Positions 1-9,654 of a stretch of DNA of 47,375 bases are shown one piece after another. Under the pieces are notes generated by a model. That model saw only the letters and a list, made by a program, of their open reading frames with translations, was not told where the DNA came from and made no database searches. Both the position numbers and the translations under genes were made by a program. The number at the start of each line of letters is the position of its first letter. Position 1 is the stretch's first letter. This stretch comes from an uncultured Alphaproteobacteria bacterium (GTDB taxonomy: Bacteria; Pseudomonadota; Alphaproteobacteria; Micavibrionales; Micavibrionaceae), in assembly GCA_900696495.1 (NCBI GenBank), contig CAADGI010000025.1:1-47375 (forward strand), read 5' to 3'.

Positions 1-1521
1 TACACGATGACGGTGTATGAAAAGGGCGCGGAAGTCATCCGCATGATGCGCACCCTGCTCGGCCCGGCAACTTACCGGAAGGCGACGGATTTATATTTCA
101 GCCGCCATGATGGCCATGCGGCGACATGCGATGATTTTATAAAATGCATGGAAGATGCGTCAGGCAAGGACCTTTCGCATTTCAAGCTCTGGTATTCACA
201 GGCCGGCACGCCTGAAATTTCATTCAAGGGCAAATACGACGCCAAGGCGCGAAGTTACACGCTGGATTTCACCCAGCACGTGCCGCCGACGCCCGGCCAG
301 GACAAGAAGAAGCCGATGCACATCCCGGTTCTTGTCGGTCTGGTCGGCAGCAATGGCGATGACATGGATTTGTCATCTTCCATGTCTCCCCCGCGCAGGC
401 GGGGGCCTTCCGAAGATCCCCGCTTCCGCGGGGAAAGCACGGTTTTGCTTGAACTGACAAAAGATAAACAATCTTTCACATTTGAAAATGTCCCGTCGGA
501 GCCGGTGCCGTCGGTGCTGCGCGATTTTTCCGCGCCGGTGAAACTGACATCGGATGTCAGCGATAAAAACCTCGCGTTCCTGATGGTGCATGACAGCGAC
601 GGGTTCAACCGGTGGGAAGCCGGACAGAATTATGCTTTGCGCACGATCGGCAAAATGCTGAAAGGCAGCGAAGCGCCGGAAGATTTCATCGAGAGTTACG
701 GGGAATTGATCAGGGCCAGGGATTTGGACCCCGCCCTGCTGGCGCGCGCGCTATCTTTGCCTGACATTTCCTTTATCGGCCAGCATAACCGGCCGACCAA
801 TCCGCCCGCCATCCATGCCGCGCGGGAGAAACTCTATTCGGCAATTCTCGGCAAATACCGGCAGGAATTGAAGCAGATATACGAGGCCAATACCGAACGC
901 GGCGGGTTTTCGGTGACGCCGGAGGCTATGGGCAAGCGCGCGTTGCAGAATACGGTTCTTGGCATTCTCGCCACCGATCTCGATGCAGAGTCGATTGCGC
1001 TGGCAAAAGCCCAGTATGACAAAACCGAAACCATGACGGGCCGCGTCGGCGCGCTGTCGGTGCTGGCGGATTCAAATTCCAGGGAGCGCGATGAAGCGTT
1101 CGCGCATTTCTACGGTAAATTTAAAGAGCATTTACTCGTGATCGATAAATGGTTTGCGTTGCAGGCCGCGGCGGTGCGGGCCGATACGGTTGAAGCGCTG
1201 AAAAAACTTCGCGGCCACCCAGATTTTAATATCCGCAATCCGAACCGCGTGCGTTCGCTCTATGCCGCTTTCGCGATGAACAACCCGGTGTGTTTTCACA
1301 CGGCGGATGGCGCGGGATATGATTTCCTGACCGATGCGATTATCGAGCTCAACACGATCAACCCGCAGATTGCCGCGCGTTTACTGACGCCGATGCGCGA
1401 CTGGAAAAATTATACACAGGATCGGCAGGAAAAAATCAAAGCATCCTTGCAGAAGATACTGGAGCAGCCGAAACTGTCTCCCGATGTCTTCGAAATCGCC
1501 GGAAAAAGTCTCAAAGGGTAA
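1..1521 (+). CDS. pepN: Aminopeptidase N (M1 family), 3' part
   Basis: The reading frame is open at the left edge, so the gene begins upstream; the zinc motif HExxH is outside the window. The visible part starts just before VYEKGAEVIRMM, whose tyrosine corresponds to the transition-state tyrosine of E. coli PepN, and continues through WYSQAGTP, the beta domain and the long helical C-terminal domain (for example FSAPVKL, NPNRVRSLYAAF, NPQIAARLLTP). The enzyme removes N-terminal residues from cytoplasmic peptides. Oddity: about residues 124-145 of the visible ATG frame (positions 371-440) are encoded by a palindromic repeat, giving an Arg/Pro-rich loop (PPRRRGPSEDPRFRG) where E. coli PepN has only a short loop. 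The frame is kept, so the gene looks functional. The next gene, rnhB, overlaps the 3' end by 38 nt. Confidence 0.95.
   Translation, partial: YTMTVYEKGAEVIRMMRTLLGPATYRKATDLYFSRHDGHAATCDDFIKCMEDASGKDLSHFKLWYSQAGTPEISFKGKYDAKARSYTLDFTQHVPPTPGQDKKKPMHIPVLVGLVGSNGDDMDLSSSMSPPRRRGPSEDPRFRGESTVLLELTKDKQSFTFENVPSEPVPSVLRDFSAPVKLTSDVSDKNLAFLMVHDSDGFNRWEAGQNYALRTIGKMLKGSEAPEDFIESYGELIRARDLDPALLARALSLPDISFIGQHNRPTNPPAIHAAREKLYSAILGKYRQELKQIYEANTERGGFSVTPEAMGKRALQNTVLGILATDLDAESIALAKAQYDKTETMTGRVGALSVLADSNSRERDEAFAHFYGKFKEHLLVIDKWFALQAAAVRADTVEALKKLRGHPDFNIRNPNRVRSLYAAFAMNNPVCFHTADGAGYDFLTDAIIELNTINPQIAARLLTPMRDWKNYTQDRQEKIKASLQKILEQPKLSPDVFEIAGKSLKG
371..440. repeat. Palindromic repeat copy R1, inside pepN
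   Basis: Two GC-rich hairpins in tandem: CCCCCGC (388-394) with GCGGGGG (399-405), and CCCCGC (418-423) with GCGGGG (428-433), preceded by TGTCATC. The architecture and sequence match the intergenic copies at 17065, 28677 and 44137. This copy lies in frame within a coding region; its right edge has decayed (no clean ATGACA). Confidence 0.8.
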
Positions 1522-2176
1522 ACGCGGCCCTGATTTTTCAATTGAAAGATCGGCAGGCGGGCTTGTCTGCGGCCTTGACGAGGTCGGGCGCGCGCCGCTC
1601 GCGGGCGCCGTCGTTGCGGCCTGCGTTTTCATTCCCGAAGAGCATCTCAAGAAGAAAATCTGGATGAAGGTCAACGACAGCAAGGCCCTTACGCGTGGCG
1701 TGCGCGAGGAACTGGTGGTTGAAATCCGGGAATATTCGAGCTGGGCGATCGGCGAGGCCTGCCCGCGGGAAATTGAAACAATCAATATAGTGCAGGCATC
1801 CTTCCTGGCGATGCGCCGGGCTTTTGACGGCATGTGCGGGCAATTCGGCGTTCAACCGGATATGGCGTTGATCGACGGGCATATCCGGCCGAAATTTCCA
1901 TGCGCGGTCCAGGCGGTCGTTAAAGGCGATGCGCGGAGCGTTTCGATCGCCGCGGCCTCGATCATCGCCAAGGTTCACCGCGACCGGATGCTAACCGAAA
2001 TGGCGATGACCCACCCGCATTACGGCTGGGAGCGCAATGTCGGCTACCCGACGACGGAACATCTCGAGGCCATCGACCGGCATGGAATTACCGACCATCA
2101 CCGCAAGACTTTCGCGCCGGTGCGCAATTTTATTGAGTTCGGCAGTGTTCACCGCCAGTTGAGCCTGGCTGTTTAA
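1484..2176 (+). CDS. rnhB: Ribonuclease HII
   Basis: Cuts the RNA strand of RNA/DNA hybrids and starts removal of single ribonucleotides from DNA; cytoplasmic. The N-terminal motif GLDEVGRAPLAGAVV (residues 30-44) carries the first acidic pair D32/E33, and IDGH contains D131; the GDARSVSIAAASIIAKV block and HPHYGWERNVGYPT are typical of the family. The usual GRGP is GRAP here. Length 230 aa is slightly above the usual size because of a short N-terminal extension. The ATG at 1484 lies inside pepN; a later start would remove the first strand only after residue 25, so a start near here is reasonable but not certain. rnhB next to ccrM is a common alphaproteobacterial arrangement. Confidence 0.95.
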   Translation: MSSKSPEKVSKGKRGPDFSIERSAGGLVCGLDEVGRAPLAGAVVAACVFIPEEHLKKKIWMKVNDSKALTRGVREELVVEIREYSSWAIGEACPREIETINIVQASFLAMRRAFDGMCGQFGVQPDMALIDGHIRPKFPCAVQAVVKGDARSVSIAAASIIAKVHRDRMLTEMAMTHPHYGWERNVGYPTTEHLEAIDRHGITDHHRKTFAPVRNFIEFGSVHRQLSLAV

Positions 2177-3383
<1,207 letters not shown>

Positions 3384-3384
<1 letters not shown>

Positions 3385-3743
3385 TGGATTCTTCCAATAA
3401 AATATTTATCCGCGATCTAAAGCTGAAAATGAATGTGGGCATTCTGCCGCGCGAGCAAGGCAGGAAAACGGCGGTTATCGTCAGTGCCGTGGTTGATCTT
3501 GATCCCGCATGCCGTTGGAGCGTCGATAAAATCGAGGAGACGGTTTCCTATGCAGACATCGCCGAGAGCGTAAAGAGAATTTCAGAGCTTCGGCATTTCA
3601 ACCTGCTGGAGGGTTTTCTCGAAACAATCGCGGCCGAACTGCTGAAAAATCAAAAAATAATTGCTGTCGAATTATCGGCGGAGAAGCCGCGCATCATTAA
3701 AGACACCGAACGCGCCGGCGTTAAAATTATAAGAGCCAGATAA
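3384..3743 (+). CDS. folB: Dihydroneopterin aldolase
   Basis: Folate pathway enzyme that cleaves dihydroneopterin to 6-hydroxymethyl-dihydropterin and glycolaldehyde. The protein (119 aa) has the family pattern: IFIRDLKLKMNVGILPREQG at the N-terminus, the VSYADIAESVKRI block, FNLLEGFLETIAAELL with the conserved Glu/Leu, and the C-terminal VELSAEKPRII. It shares one base with the ccrM stop codon, so translation is probably coupled, an unusual partner for a methyltransferase. It converges on the next minus-strand gene with a single base between the two stop codons and no terminator. Confidence 0.9.
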
Positions 3744-3744
3744 T

Positions 3745-4785
3745 TTATTGTTTCGCGGACGCAGGATTGAACGGCGCTGTTTCGTTCGGGTCAGGCGTGA
3801 TGCCTCCGGGCGCAGTGGGATTAAACTCGGGCGCCTTCACAGGCTGTATCGCTGCGGGATCCGGTTCCTCGATCTCGATTTCCTCGCCTCCCACTTCCAG
3901 CTTGTTGCCGGTCGGGCGTTTCTTGGACCTTGATACTTTTTTGCGGTAGTCCTGTGAGTAGAGAAGCAGCTTCTTGTCCTTGTCGGCATAAATCTCGAAA
4001 CCTTCAAGAACGGCCATGATTTCCGCCATGCGGTAATTGTCGTTGTTCGTGAACTGATCCTTGTACGCGAAAAATTTCACGTGCATGAACAGATACGCGT
4101 CGCGGTAACTATAAAGATTTTCCTGGTTCTGTTTGTCCGAACGCAGCTTTTTGAAAATTCTTAGCTTGTCTTCGATAAATGTGCGGGCGAGTTCCTCGGG
4201 CACCGGGATGCGTACCAGGTTGATCGGCCGGTTGAATTCAGCGACGATGCCGATGGGATAGCCGTCGATCTGCTGAAGCCTGCCCGATCCGTCATCCTGA
4301 CAGACGACATCGGCGTAATCCTGCGGGAAGACCTCGATGCGCGCCGTGTCCGCGATTTTGTAATCGCGCAGGACGTCGAAGCTTTCGGTCTGCAGGTCAT
4401 ATTCGCCAAGCAGCAGCATTTGAGCGACTTCAAAGCGTAGCGGGAATTTATTGCTGTTTTCAGCAAGGAACTGGCGGCCGGATTCGCGCACCTTTCTCCA
4501 TTCGAACTCGTTATAAAAGTAATCCTTCCAGATGTCGCATTCGTTGATTTGCAGGAAGTTGTCGATATTCTTGTCTTCCTTCAAATCCAGCATGCCGAGC
4601 GCCCAGTAAAGGCGCGAGAATTTCTGGCGGGTGGGTTTTTCGTAGATATAACGCGCTTCACCCGCTTTGATTTCGGTGCGGATGTTTTCATCTGCCGAGG
4701 TGGCATTAACGGCCGAGGGCCCCGCGCATAAAAATATCGCCAGCAGAAAAGCCGGTAATGCCAGTTTCCTGGGCTGTATATTCAT
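3745..4785 (-). CDS. Secreted or periplasmic protein of unknown function
   Basis: I do not recognise this protein firmly; it may belong to one of the alphaproteobacterial DUF families such as DUF4852. It has a clear Sec signal peptide (MNIQPRKLALPAFLLAIF, cleaved after AVNA), a mixed alpha/beta body of about 230 residues rich in charged and aromatic residues, then a basic stretch (KKVSRSKKRPTG) and a Pro/Ala/Asn-rich tail that looks disordered. No catalytic motif is evident. An upstream in-frame ATG at 4809 would add eight residues; the start at 4785 gives a more normal signal peptide and has a weak AGG about 8 nt upstream. It lies alone between folB and mutY, transcribed with mutY. Confidence 0.75.
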   Translation of the reverse strand: MNIQPRKLALPAFLLAIFLCAGPSAVNATSADENIRTEIKAGEARYIYEKPTRQKFSRLYWALGMLDLKEDKNIDNFLQINECDIWKDYFYNEFEWRKVRESGRQFLAENSNKFPLRFEVAQMLLLGEYDLQTESFDVLRDYKIADTARIEVFPQDYADVVCQDDGSGRLQQIDGYPIGIVAEFNRPINLVRIPVPEELARTFIEDKLRIFKKLRSDKQNQENLYSYRDAYLFMHVKFFAYKDQFTNNDNYRMAEIMAVLEGFEIYADKDKKLLLYSQDYRKKVSRSKKRPTGNKLEVGGEEIEIEEPDPAAIQPVKAPEFNPTAPGGITPDPNETAPFNPASAKQ

Positions 4786-4864
4786 GAAAAACCTGTGTTT
4801 TTTGAGCATCGCCGTCTGAAGATATATACGTCTCCATTATAAACTTCCTGCGGCTTTACTTCAA

Positions 4865-5950
4865 CTAAGCCTTATTTTGCTTAAGAAACAGACGCACAGC
4901 TTTTTTGAAAACCGTTGGAAACCCTGCATTTTCTATGTCTGTAGCCTCTATCCAGGCATAGCCGTCGGGAATTTCGCCTTTGTAACCGGACGTTTTAAGC
5001 GCCAGTTCCAGCTCGAAATGGGTAAAAACATGCCGGACCGAGGTTCCGAAGTCCGTGGTTTTAAGATTTTTCAAGGCAAGGGCCGGTCTTTTTCCGGCCT
5101 CTTCCCATGAAGAAGTCGGCAGGCCGATCATTCCGCCCAGCAGGCCCTTGGGCGGGCGGCGATGAACAAGCACGTCCCCCTTCCCATTGGTTATCCAGTA
5201 GACATGGCCGAATTTTCGTGGACGGGCTTTTTTCTTTTCCTGCAGCGGCAGTTCCGCCGCGATGCCTTTCTTATACGCCATGCAGTTTTGACTAACCGGA
5301 CAGGCGCCGCAACGCGGCGATTTCGGTATGCAGATCGTCGCGCCGAGATCCATTAGAGCTTGTGCGAGATCGCCGGGGCGCTCGTCATAGTTTTCAAACA
5401 AGCCGGCGGCGAGGTTTTTCAGATCTTTCTTGGCGCCAGGAATAGGGTCGGGCCAGGCGAATATTCGCGCCATGATCCGCTCGACATTGCCGTCGACGAC
5501 GGTTGCGGGCTGATTGAAGGCAATGGCGCGGATGGCGGCGCTGGTGTAATCGCCGATGCCGGGGAGTTTTTTCAGTTCATCCTGCGTGGTGGGAAACGTG
5601 CCTTGCATCTGGCCGGAAACGATGACCGCGCATTTATGCAGGTTGCGGGCGCGGGAATAATATCCTAATCCCGCCCATTGGCGCATGACCTCCTGTTCGT
5701 TTGCATTGGCTAACGCATGGATGTCCGGCCATTTTTCCGTAAACTTGTTAAAATAAGGCCCGACAGCCGCCACCGTCGTTTGCTGGAGCATGATTTCCGA
5801 CAGCCAGACCCGGTAAGGGTCCGGTTTTTGATTTTTGGTGTATCTCCATGGCAGAATACGCGCATGCCGGTCATACCAGCCGAGCAGCCGTTCGCGAAAT
5901 TCCTCCGCGCTTTTCTGTGTAAACTTCTTGCCAAGTTTCGCTTTAGACAT
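4865..5950 (-). CDS. mutY: A/G-specific adenine DNA glycosylase
   Basis: Removes adenine mispaired with 8-oxoguanine. The 361-aa protein has the catalytic glutamate region (WLSEIMLQQTTV), the helix-hairpin-helix LPGIGDYTSAAI, the catalytic aspartate in PATVVDGNVERIMAR, and the 4Fe-4S ligands spaced C-x6-C-x2-C-x5-C (CIPKSPRCGACPVSQNC). The C-terminal third is the NUDIX-like 8-oxoG recognition domain, containing VHRRPPKGLLGGMIGLP and HVFTHFELEL. It is divergent from the DUF721 gene with only 30 bp between the start codons, so the two promoters must overlap or lie inside the opposing genes. Confidence 0.96.
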   Translation of the reverse strand: MSKAKLGKKFTQKSAEEFRERLLGWYDRHARILPWRYTKNQKPDPYRVWLSEIMLQQTTVAAVGPYFNKFTEKWPDIHALANANEQEVMRQWAGLGYYSRARNLHKCAVIVSGQMQGTFPTTQDELKKLPGIGDYTSAAIRAIAFNQPATVVDGNVERIMARIFAWPDPIPGAKKDLKNLAAGLFENYDERPGDLAQALMDLGATICIPKSPRCGACPVSQNCMAYKKGIAAELPLQEKKKARPRKFGHVYWITNGKGDVLVHRRPPKGLLGGMIGLPTSSWEEAGKRPALALKNLKTTDFGTSVRHVFTHFELELALKTSGYKGEIPDGYAWIEATDIENAGFPTVFKKAVRLFLKQNKA

Positions 5951-5980
5951 TCTACTCGTGTCTCGTCAAAGGATTCACCT

Positions 5981-6445
5981 ATGCGCCCTATTTCAGAAGC
6001 CACAGCCAGAGTATCAGGCCAGAGCTTCAGCCGTAAATATGTCTCGCTCGGACGCGTGCTGAGCTGCTGGAAGGAAATCGTCGGCGACAAGCTGGCGAGC
6101 AAGGCGCAGCCTGTGAAGATCAATTACCGCAGGCGCGAGAAGGGCGGCAATCCCGTGGCCATTCTCGACATCGCCGCCAGCAGCGCCGATTCCACCCTGC
6201 TCCATTACCAGACAGACCTGATCCTCGCGCGCATCAACCAGATTTTCGGCGACCAGTGGGTAACAGCCATCCGGTTCGTCGCCGCGCCTGTTAACGGCAA
6301 GCCAAAAGCTAAAAAGACACGAATCCCCTTGACTGAGGATGAAAAAAATCATCTATCCGGTATGTTGGAAACTCTGGCCGACCCGGATATCAAGGCCCGG
6401 CTGGAGACCTTGGGTACAGCTATCATGACGGAACAGAAACAATGA
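5981..6445 (+). CDS. DUF721 (DciA-like) family protein
   Basis: The 154-aa protein has the DUF721 layout: an N-terminal helix followed by RVLSCWKEIVGDKLASKAQPVKI and a beta segment (VAILDIAASSADSTLLHYQ), with the typical NQIFGDQWVTAIRF. DUF721 proteins are related to DciA, which in many bacteria helps load the replicative helicase; that role is inferred here. The ATG at 5981 is preceded by AAAGGA with good spacing; the frame stays open upstream through the antisense of mutY, which I do not count. The 3' end overlaps efp by ATGA. A DUF721 gene beside mutY is characteristic of alphaproteobacteria. Confidence 0.85.
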   Translation: MRPISEATARVSGQSFSRKYVSLGRVLSCWKEIVGDKLASKAQPVKINYRRREKGGNPVAILDIAASSADSTLLHYQTDLILARINQIFGDQWVTAIRFVAAPVNGKPKAKKTRIPLTEDEKNHLSGMLETLADPDIKARLETLGTAIMTEQKQ

Positions 6446-7008
6446 AAGTCGCCGCTAACACCATCCGTAAAGGCAATGTCATCGAATATGAAGGCAAGCT
6501 CTGGCTTGTCGTGAAGAACGAGCTTCTCTCGCCGGGCAAGGGCGCAGCGGTCGCGCAGATCGAAATGCGCGATGTCCGCTCGGGCATCAAAAACAACGTC
6601 CGTTTCCGTACGCAAGAGATTTTGGAGAAAGTCACGCTCGAGCAGGACGATTACCAGTACCTTTATCCCGACGCCGACGGGTATGTATTCATGAACGCGA
6701 AGACCTACGACCAGGTTACGATCGCCAAGGATATCGTCGGCGACCCGGCGCAGTTCCTGCAGGAAGGGATGGTCTGCGAGATCGAAACGTATGAGGGCAC
6801 GCCCCTGTCCGTTACGCTTCCCAAAACGGTCGTGCTGGCGGTTGTTGAGGCTGACGCCGTTATCAAAGGCCAGACCGCAACGACATCCTACAAGCCGGCA
6901 ATTCTTGAGAACGGATCGAAGGTCATGGTACCGCCTTTTATCGGCGCCGGCACGCGCATCATCGTCAAAACCGAAGACGGAAGCTACGTCGAGCGCGCGA
7001 AAGACTAA
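6442..7008 (+). CDS. efp: Translation elongation factor P
   Basis: Relieves ribosome stalling at polyproline by binding between the P and E sites. The 188-aa protein has the three beta-barrel domains; the modification loop is LSPGKGAA with lysine 33 in the position of E. coli Lys34. The central YLYPDADGYVFMNAKTYDQ and the C-terminal PPFIGAGTRIIVKTEDGSYVER blocks are diagnostic. The ATG overlaps the DUF721 stop (ATGA), suggesting coupling. A lysyl-transferase of the EpmA type is encoded at 39593-40609, so lysine 33 is likely beta-lysylated. Several proline-rich products are encoded in this same window (TolA, PopZ, the OmpA-like protein). Confidence 0.97.
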   Translation: MKVAANTIRKGNVIEYEGKLWLVVKNELLSPGKGAAVAQIEMRDVRSGIKNNVRFRTQEILEKVTLEQDDYQYLYPDADGYVFMNAKTYDQVTIAKDIVGDPAQFLQEGMVCEIETYEGTPLSVTLPKTVVLAVVEADAVIKGQTATTSYKPAILENGSKVMVPPFIGAGTRIIVKTEDGSYVERAKD

Positions 7009-7013
7009 TTCTC

Positions 7014-7802
7014 ATGGCCCTTTCCTCTCCCGATCTCAACGTGATGGTGAAGGCGGCCGAAAAAGCCGCCCGTTCGCTTAACCGCGATTTCGGAGAAGTC
7101 GAGCAACTCCAGGTTTCCCGCAAAGGCCCGGCCGATTTCGTCAGCGCCGCCGACAAGCGCGCCGAGAAAGTTATTTTCGACGAACTGAAATATGCGCGGC
7201 CGACTTACGGTTTCCTGATGGAGGAAGGCGGTGAAGTCAAAGGCACGGCCGATGCGCGCTTTATCATCGATCCGCTTGACGGCACGACCAACTTCCTGCA
7301 CGGCATTCCGCAATGGGCGATCTCAATCGCTCTTGAAGAGAAGGGGGAAGTAACGGTTGGCGTTGTTTACGATCCTGTAAAAGACGAATTGTTTCAGGCT
7401 GTCAAAGGCCAGGGCGCATTCCTGCGCCGCAAGCGCCTGCGTGTTTCCGGTCGCGGCAACATGGATATGGCGATTGTGGCCACCGGCGCGCCGCGCCGCG
7501 CGTTGAACAATCAGGAGCAATTTTTTAAAGAGCAACGCGCCGTCTGGGATACGGGCGCTTCGCTTCGCCGTCTCGGCGCTGCCGCTCTCGATCTCGTTTA
7601 CGTCGCGGCGGGTCGTTATGAAGGATTCTGGGAGCGTAATCTCAATCCATGGGACGTTGCGGCCGGGTTGCTGATCGTAAAAGAAGCCGGCGGTTTTGCC
7701 TGCGATATCGACAGCGACAAGAATGACCCGTTCCAGACCGGCAATGTCCTCGCCGGGAACGAAGATGTTTTTTCCACTCTCAAAAAAGTGCTAAGACCTT
7801 AG
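7014..7802 (+). CDS. suhB: Inositol monophosphatase family protein
   Basis: Mg-dependent phosphatase of the inositol monophosphatase/SuhB type. The metal site is complete: E70/E71 in FLMEEGG, the DPLDGTTNF motif at about residues 86-94 (D86, D89), and the C-terminal NPWDVAAG. Length 262 aa is normal. The substrate cannot be assigned; SuhB-like proteins act on inositol-1-phosphate and, in E. coli, also in rRNA transcription. It follows efp by 5 bp, an arrangement common in alphaproteobacteria, and precedes the OmpA-like gene by 4 bp, so the four genes DUF721-efp-suhB-ompA-like appear to be one operon. Confidence 0.92.
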   Translation: MALSSPDLNVMVKAAEKAARSLNRDFGEVEQLQVSRKGPADFVSAADKRAEKVIFDELKYARPTYGFLMEEGGEVKGTADARFIIDPLDGTTNFLHGIPQWAISIALEEKGEVTVGVVYDPVKDELFQAVKGQGAFLRRKRLRVSGRGNMDMAIVATGAPRRALNNQEQFFKEQRAVWDTGASLRRLGAAALDLVYVAAGRYEGFWERNLNPWDVAAGLLIVKEAGGFACDIDSDKNDPFQTGNVLAGNEDVFSTLKKVLRP

Positions 7803-7806
7803 CAGC

Positions 7807-8547
7807 ATGATTTTCAAACGGACCTGCGCCTTGCTGTCACTTATGGCGGTGATGCTCGCCTGCCCCGTGCAGGCCGAAGAGCTTGAGCCGTTTAACGATT
7901 ACACGCCTCCCCCGCTTTTGTTCGGCAGGCAATATCTGCGAAAGGCTCCTGAAGAGGACAAAAAGTCCGGATTTCTTACGGCGATCGAGCCTGAAGAAGA
8001 AAAGCCGAAAGCGGCTTCTTCCGTTGTTAAAAAACCCGCGCCGCCTGAAAAACCCAAGAGCACGGTAAAAAAGAAATCTCAAATAGCGACGCCCAAAGCG
8101 CCTGCTAAAAAAGCGCCTATCAGGCCGGTCGGGAAAGCAACGCTGGCCGAGGGGCAGCTTGTAAAACCCGATGCGAGGGACATTCTGGCCAGTATCGAAG
8201 GCGTCAAACCGCCTCAGGGCGACGGCAAGGGTAAGGTTTCATTGTCCTACCTGCCGGGAGAAACAACTTTAACTGTAAATATGAAAAATATTCTCCTGAC
8301 GAATTCCCTTCCCGCGCTGAGAAAGCAAAAGAATTCACGCATTGAAATTCATGCCTATGCGGTTCCGGGCAAGGCTGGGACGGTTGCCGCAAAACGGGTT
8401 TCTCTTGCCCGGGCGCTTGAAACGCGGGATTTCCTGATCGCGGCGGGGGTCGATGCGGCCCGAATCAACATCATGCCGCTAGGCGATGCGGGAGAAAATG
8501 CAGGAGCTGACCGTGTCGATGTCCTTGTCACCGGGAAATCCAATTAA
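7807..8547 (+). CDS. Secreted protein with OmpA-like C-terminal domain
   Basis: A Sec signal peptide (MIFKRTCALLSLMAVMLACPVQA) is followed by a Lys/Pro/Ala-rich linker of about 90 residues and a C-terminal domain resembling OmpA/MotB peptidoglycan-binding domains: a beta segment (SLSYLPGETTLTV), SRIEIHAYAVPG, then KRVSLARALETRDFLIAAGVDAARINIMPLGD and a final DRVDVLV. Cys19 lies within the hydrophobic part of the leader (MLACPVQA), but no convincing lipobox is present, so a soluble periplasmic or envelope-tethered protein is more likely than a lipoprotein. The function is probably envelope-related. It closes the operon that starts at the DUF721 gene. Confidence 0.75.
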   Translation: MIFKRTCALLSLMAVMLACPVQAEELEPFNDYTPPPLLFGRQYLRKAPEEDKKSGFLTAIEPEEEKPKAASSVVKKPAPPEKPKSTVKKKSQIATPKAPAKKAPIRPVGKATLAEGQLVKPDARDILASIEGVKPPQGDGKGKVSLSYLPGETTLTVNMKNILLTNSLPALRKQKNSRIEIHAYAVPGKAGTVAAKRVSLARALETRDFLIAAGVDAARINIMPLGDAGENAGADRVDVLVTGKSN

Positions 8548-8700
8548 ATTCATGGATATTCCGGTGGGTATTCAAGGTTTTTCCGGCGTAATTGATTGAC
8601 AAACCGGGGCCTTATGTGGATTTTAAACGCTGGAATTTTCCCATATTGAGGCCTTGCTGTCCCGAAAGGGCAAGGGGCGTTTATTCGAGAGGACAAAACC

Positions 8701-9651
8701 ATGGCTGACAATAATACAAACCCCTCCGGCAAGAAGCCCCCCATCGCGCTTTTTATAGCCATAGCCGCAGCGATTTTGCTCGCTATCGGCGTCGTCCAGT
8801 TTATTTCTCAAAACAAAGAAACCGCCCTCAAGGTTGAGGGCATAACCGAACAGCCTGCAGAAGTGGCTGAGACCCCAACGGAAGAGACGACGGCTGCCGC
8901 CCCCGTTACTATTGATGTTAATGCCGCGCTCAGCGACCGCATCCTTGGCAATTCAAGCGCCCCGGTCAAAATCAGCGAGCATGCTTCCTTTACCTGCGGT
9001 CACTGCGGCGATTTCCACCGTGAAACTTTTGCGCAACTGAAAAAAGAATATATCGATACGGGCAAGGCTTATCTCGTGTTCTCGGATTTCCCTCTTAACG
9101 CTCCGGCCGTCCAGGCATCCATGGTTGCGCGCTGCCTGCCGCAGGATAAATATTTCGACTTCGTTTCCCTGCTTTTTGAAAAGCAGCAGGACTGGGCTTA
9201 TAACCCGAATTATCTCGACTACCTGCAGGCGGAAGCAGGCAAGGCCGGTCTCGACAAGGATCATTTCCAGGCCTGCATCCAGAACAAGGAATTGCAGGAA
9301 GGCATCGTCAACCGGATGAAGGGCGTGCAGGCGCAGTGGAACATTAACTCCACGCCGAGCTTCGTCATCAACAACCGCAACACGATCAGCGGCGCGATAC
9401 CTTTCGAGGAATTCAAAAAGATTTTGGATGCTGAACTCGCTGGCCAGAAATCAGAAACTCCCGCCCCTGCCGCTGCCGAGCCGACTGCAACCGAAACGCC
9501 GGCCGGCGCCGAGGATGAAGCGACGCCCGAGCCCGATGAAGCGCCCGCCGCCGAAGAAACGGCAGCGCCTGTAGAAGAAACCCCCGCGGCTACAACGCCT
9601 GCGGCGCCTACCACCGGATCGGAAGGAAGCGGCGCTACACCAGCCGAATAA
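8701..9651 (+). CDS. Membrane-anchored DsbA-family thiol:disulfide oxidoreductase
   Basis: Residues 15-35 form an uncleaved transmembrane anchor (IALFIAIAAAILLAIGVVQF), followed by an acidic linker and a thioredoxin fold with active site C99-G-H-C102 (FTCGHCGDFHRE) and the cis-proline region NSTPSFVINN. The fold faces the periplasm. The last 80 residues or so are an Ala/Pro/Glu/Thr-rich, acidic, presumably disordered tail, longer than usual for the family. The gene has its own upstream gap of 153 bp with a TTGACA at 8596-8601 but no clear -10; the start is preceded by AGAGGA. A DsbA-family gene directly before smc is a conserved alphaproteobacterial arrangement whose reason is unknown. Confidence 0.9.
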   Translation: MADNNTNPSGKKPPIALFIAIAAAILLAIGVVQFISQNKETALKVEGITEQPAEVAETPTEETTAAAPVTIDVNAALSDRILGNSSAPVKISEHASFTCGHCGDFHRETFAQLKKEYIDTGKAYLVFSDFPLNAPAVQASMVARCLPQDKYFDFVSLLFEKQQDWAYNPNYLDYLQAEAGKAGLDKDHFQACIQNKELQEGIVNRMKGVQAQWNINSTPSFVINNRNTISGAIPFEEFKKILDAELAGQKSETPAPAAAEPTATETPAGAEDEATPEPDEAPAAEETAAPVEETPAATTPAAPTTGSEGSGATPAE

Positions 9652-9654
9652 ACG

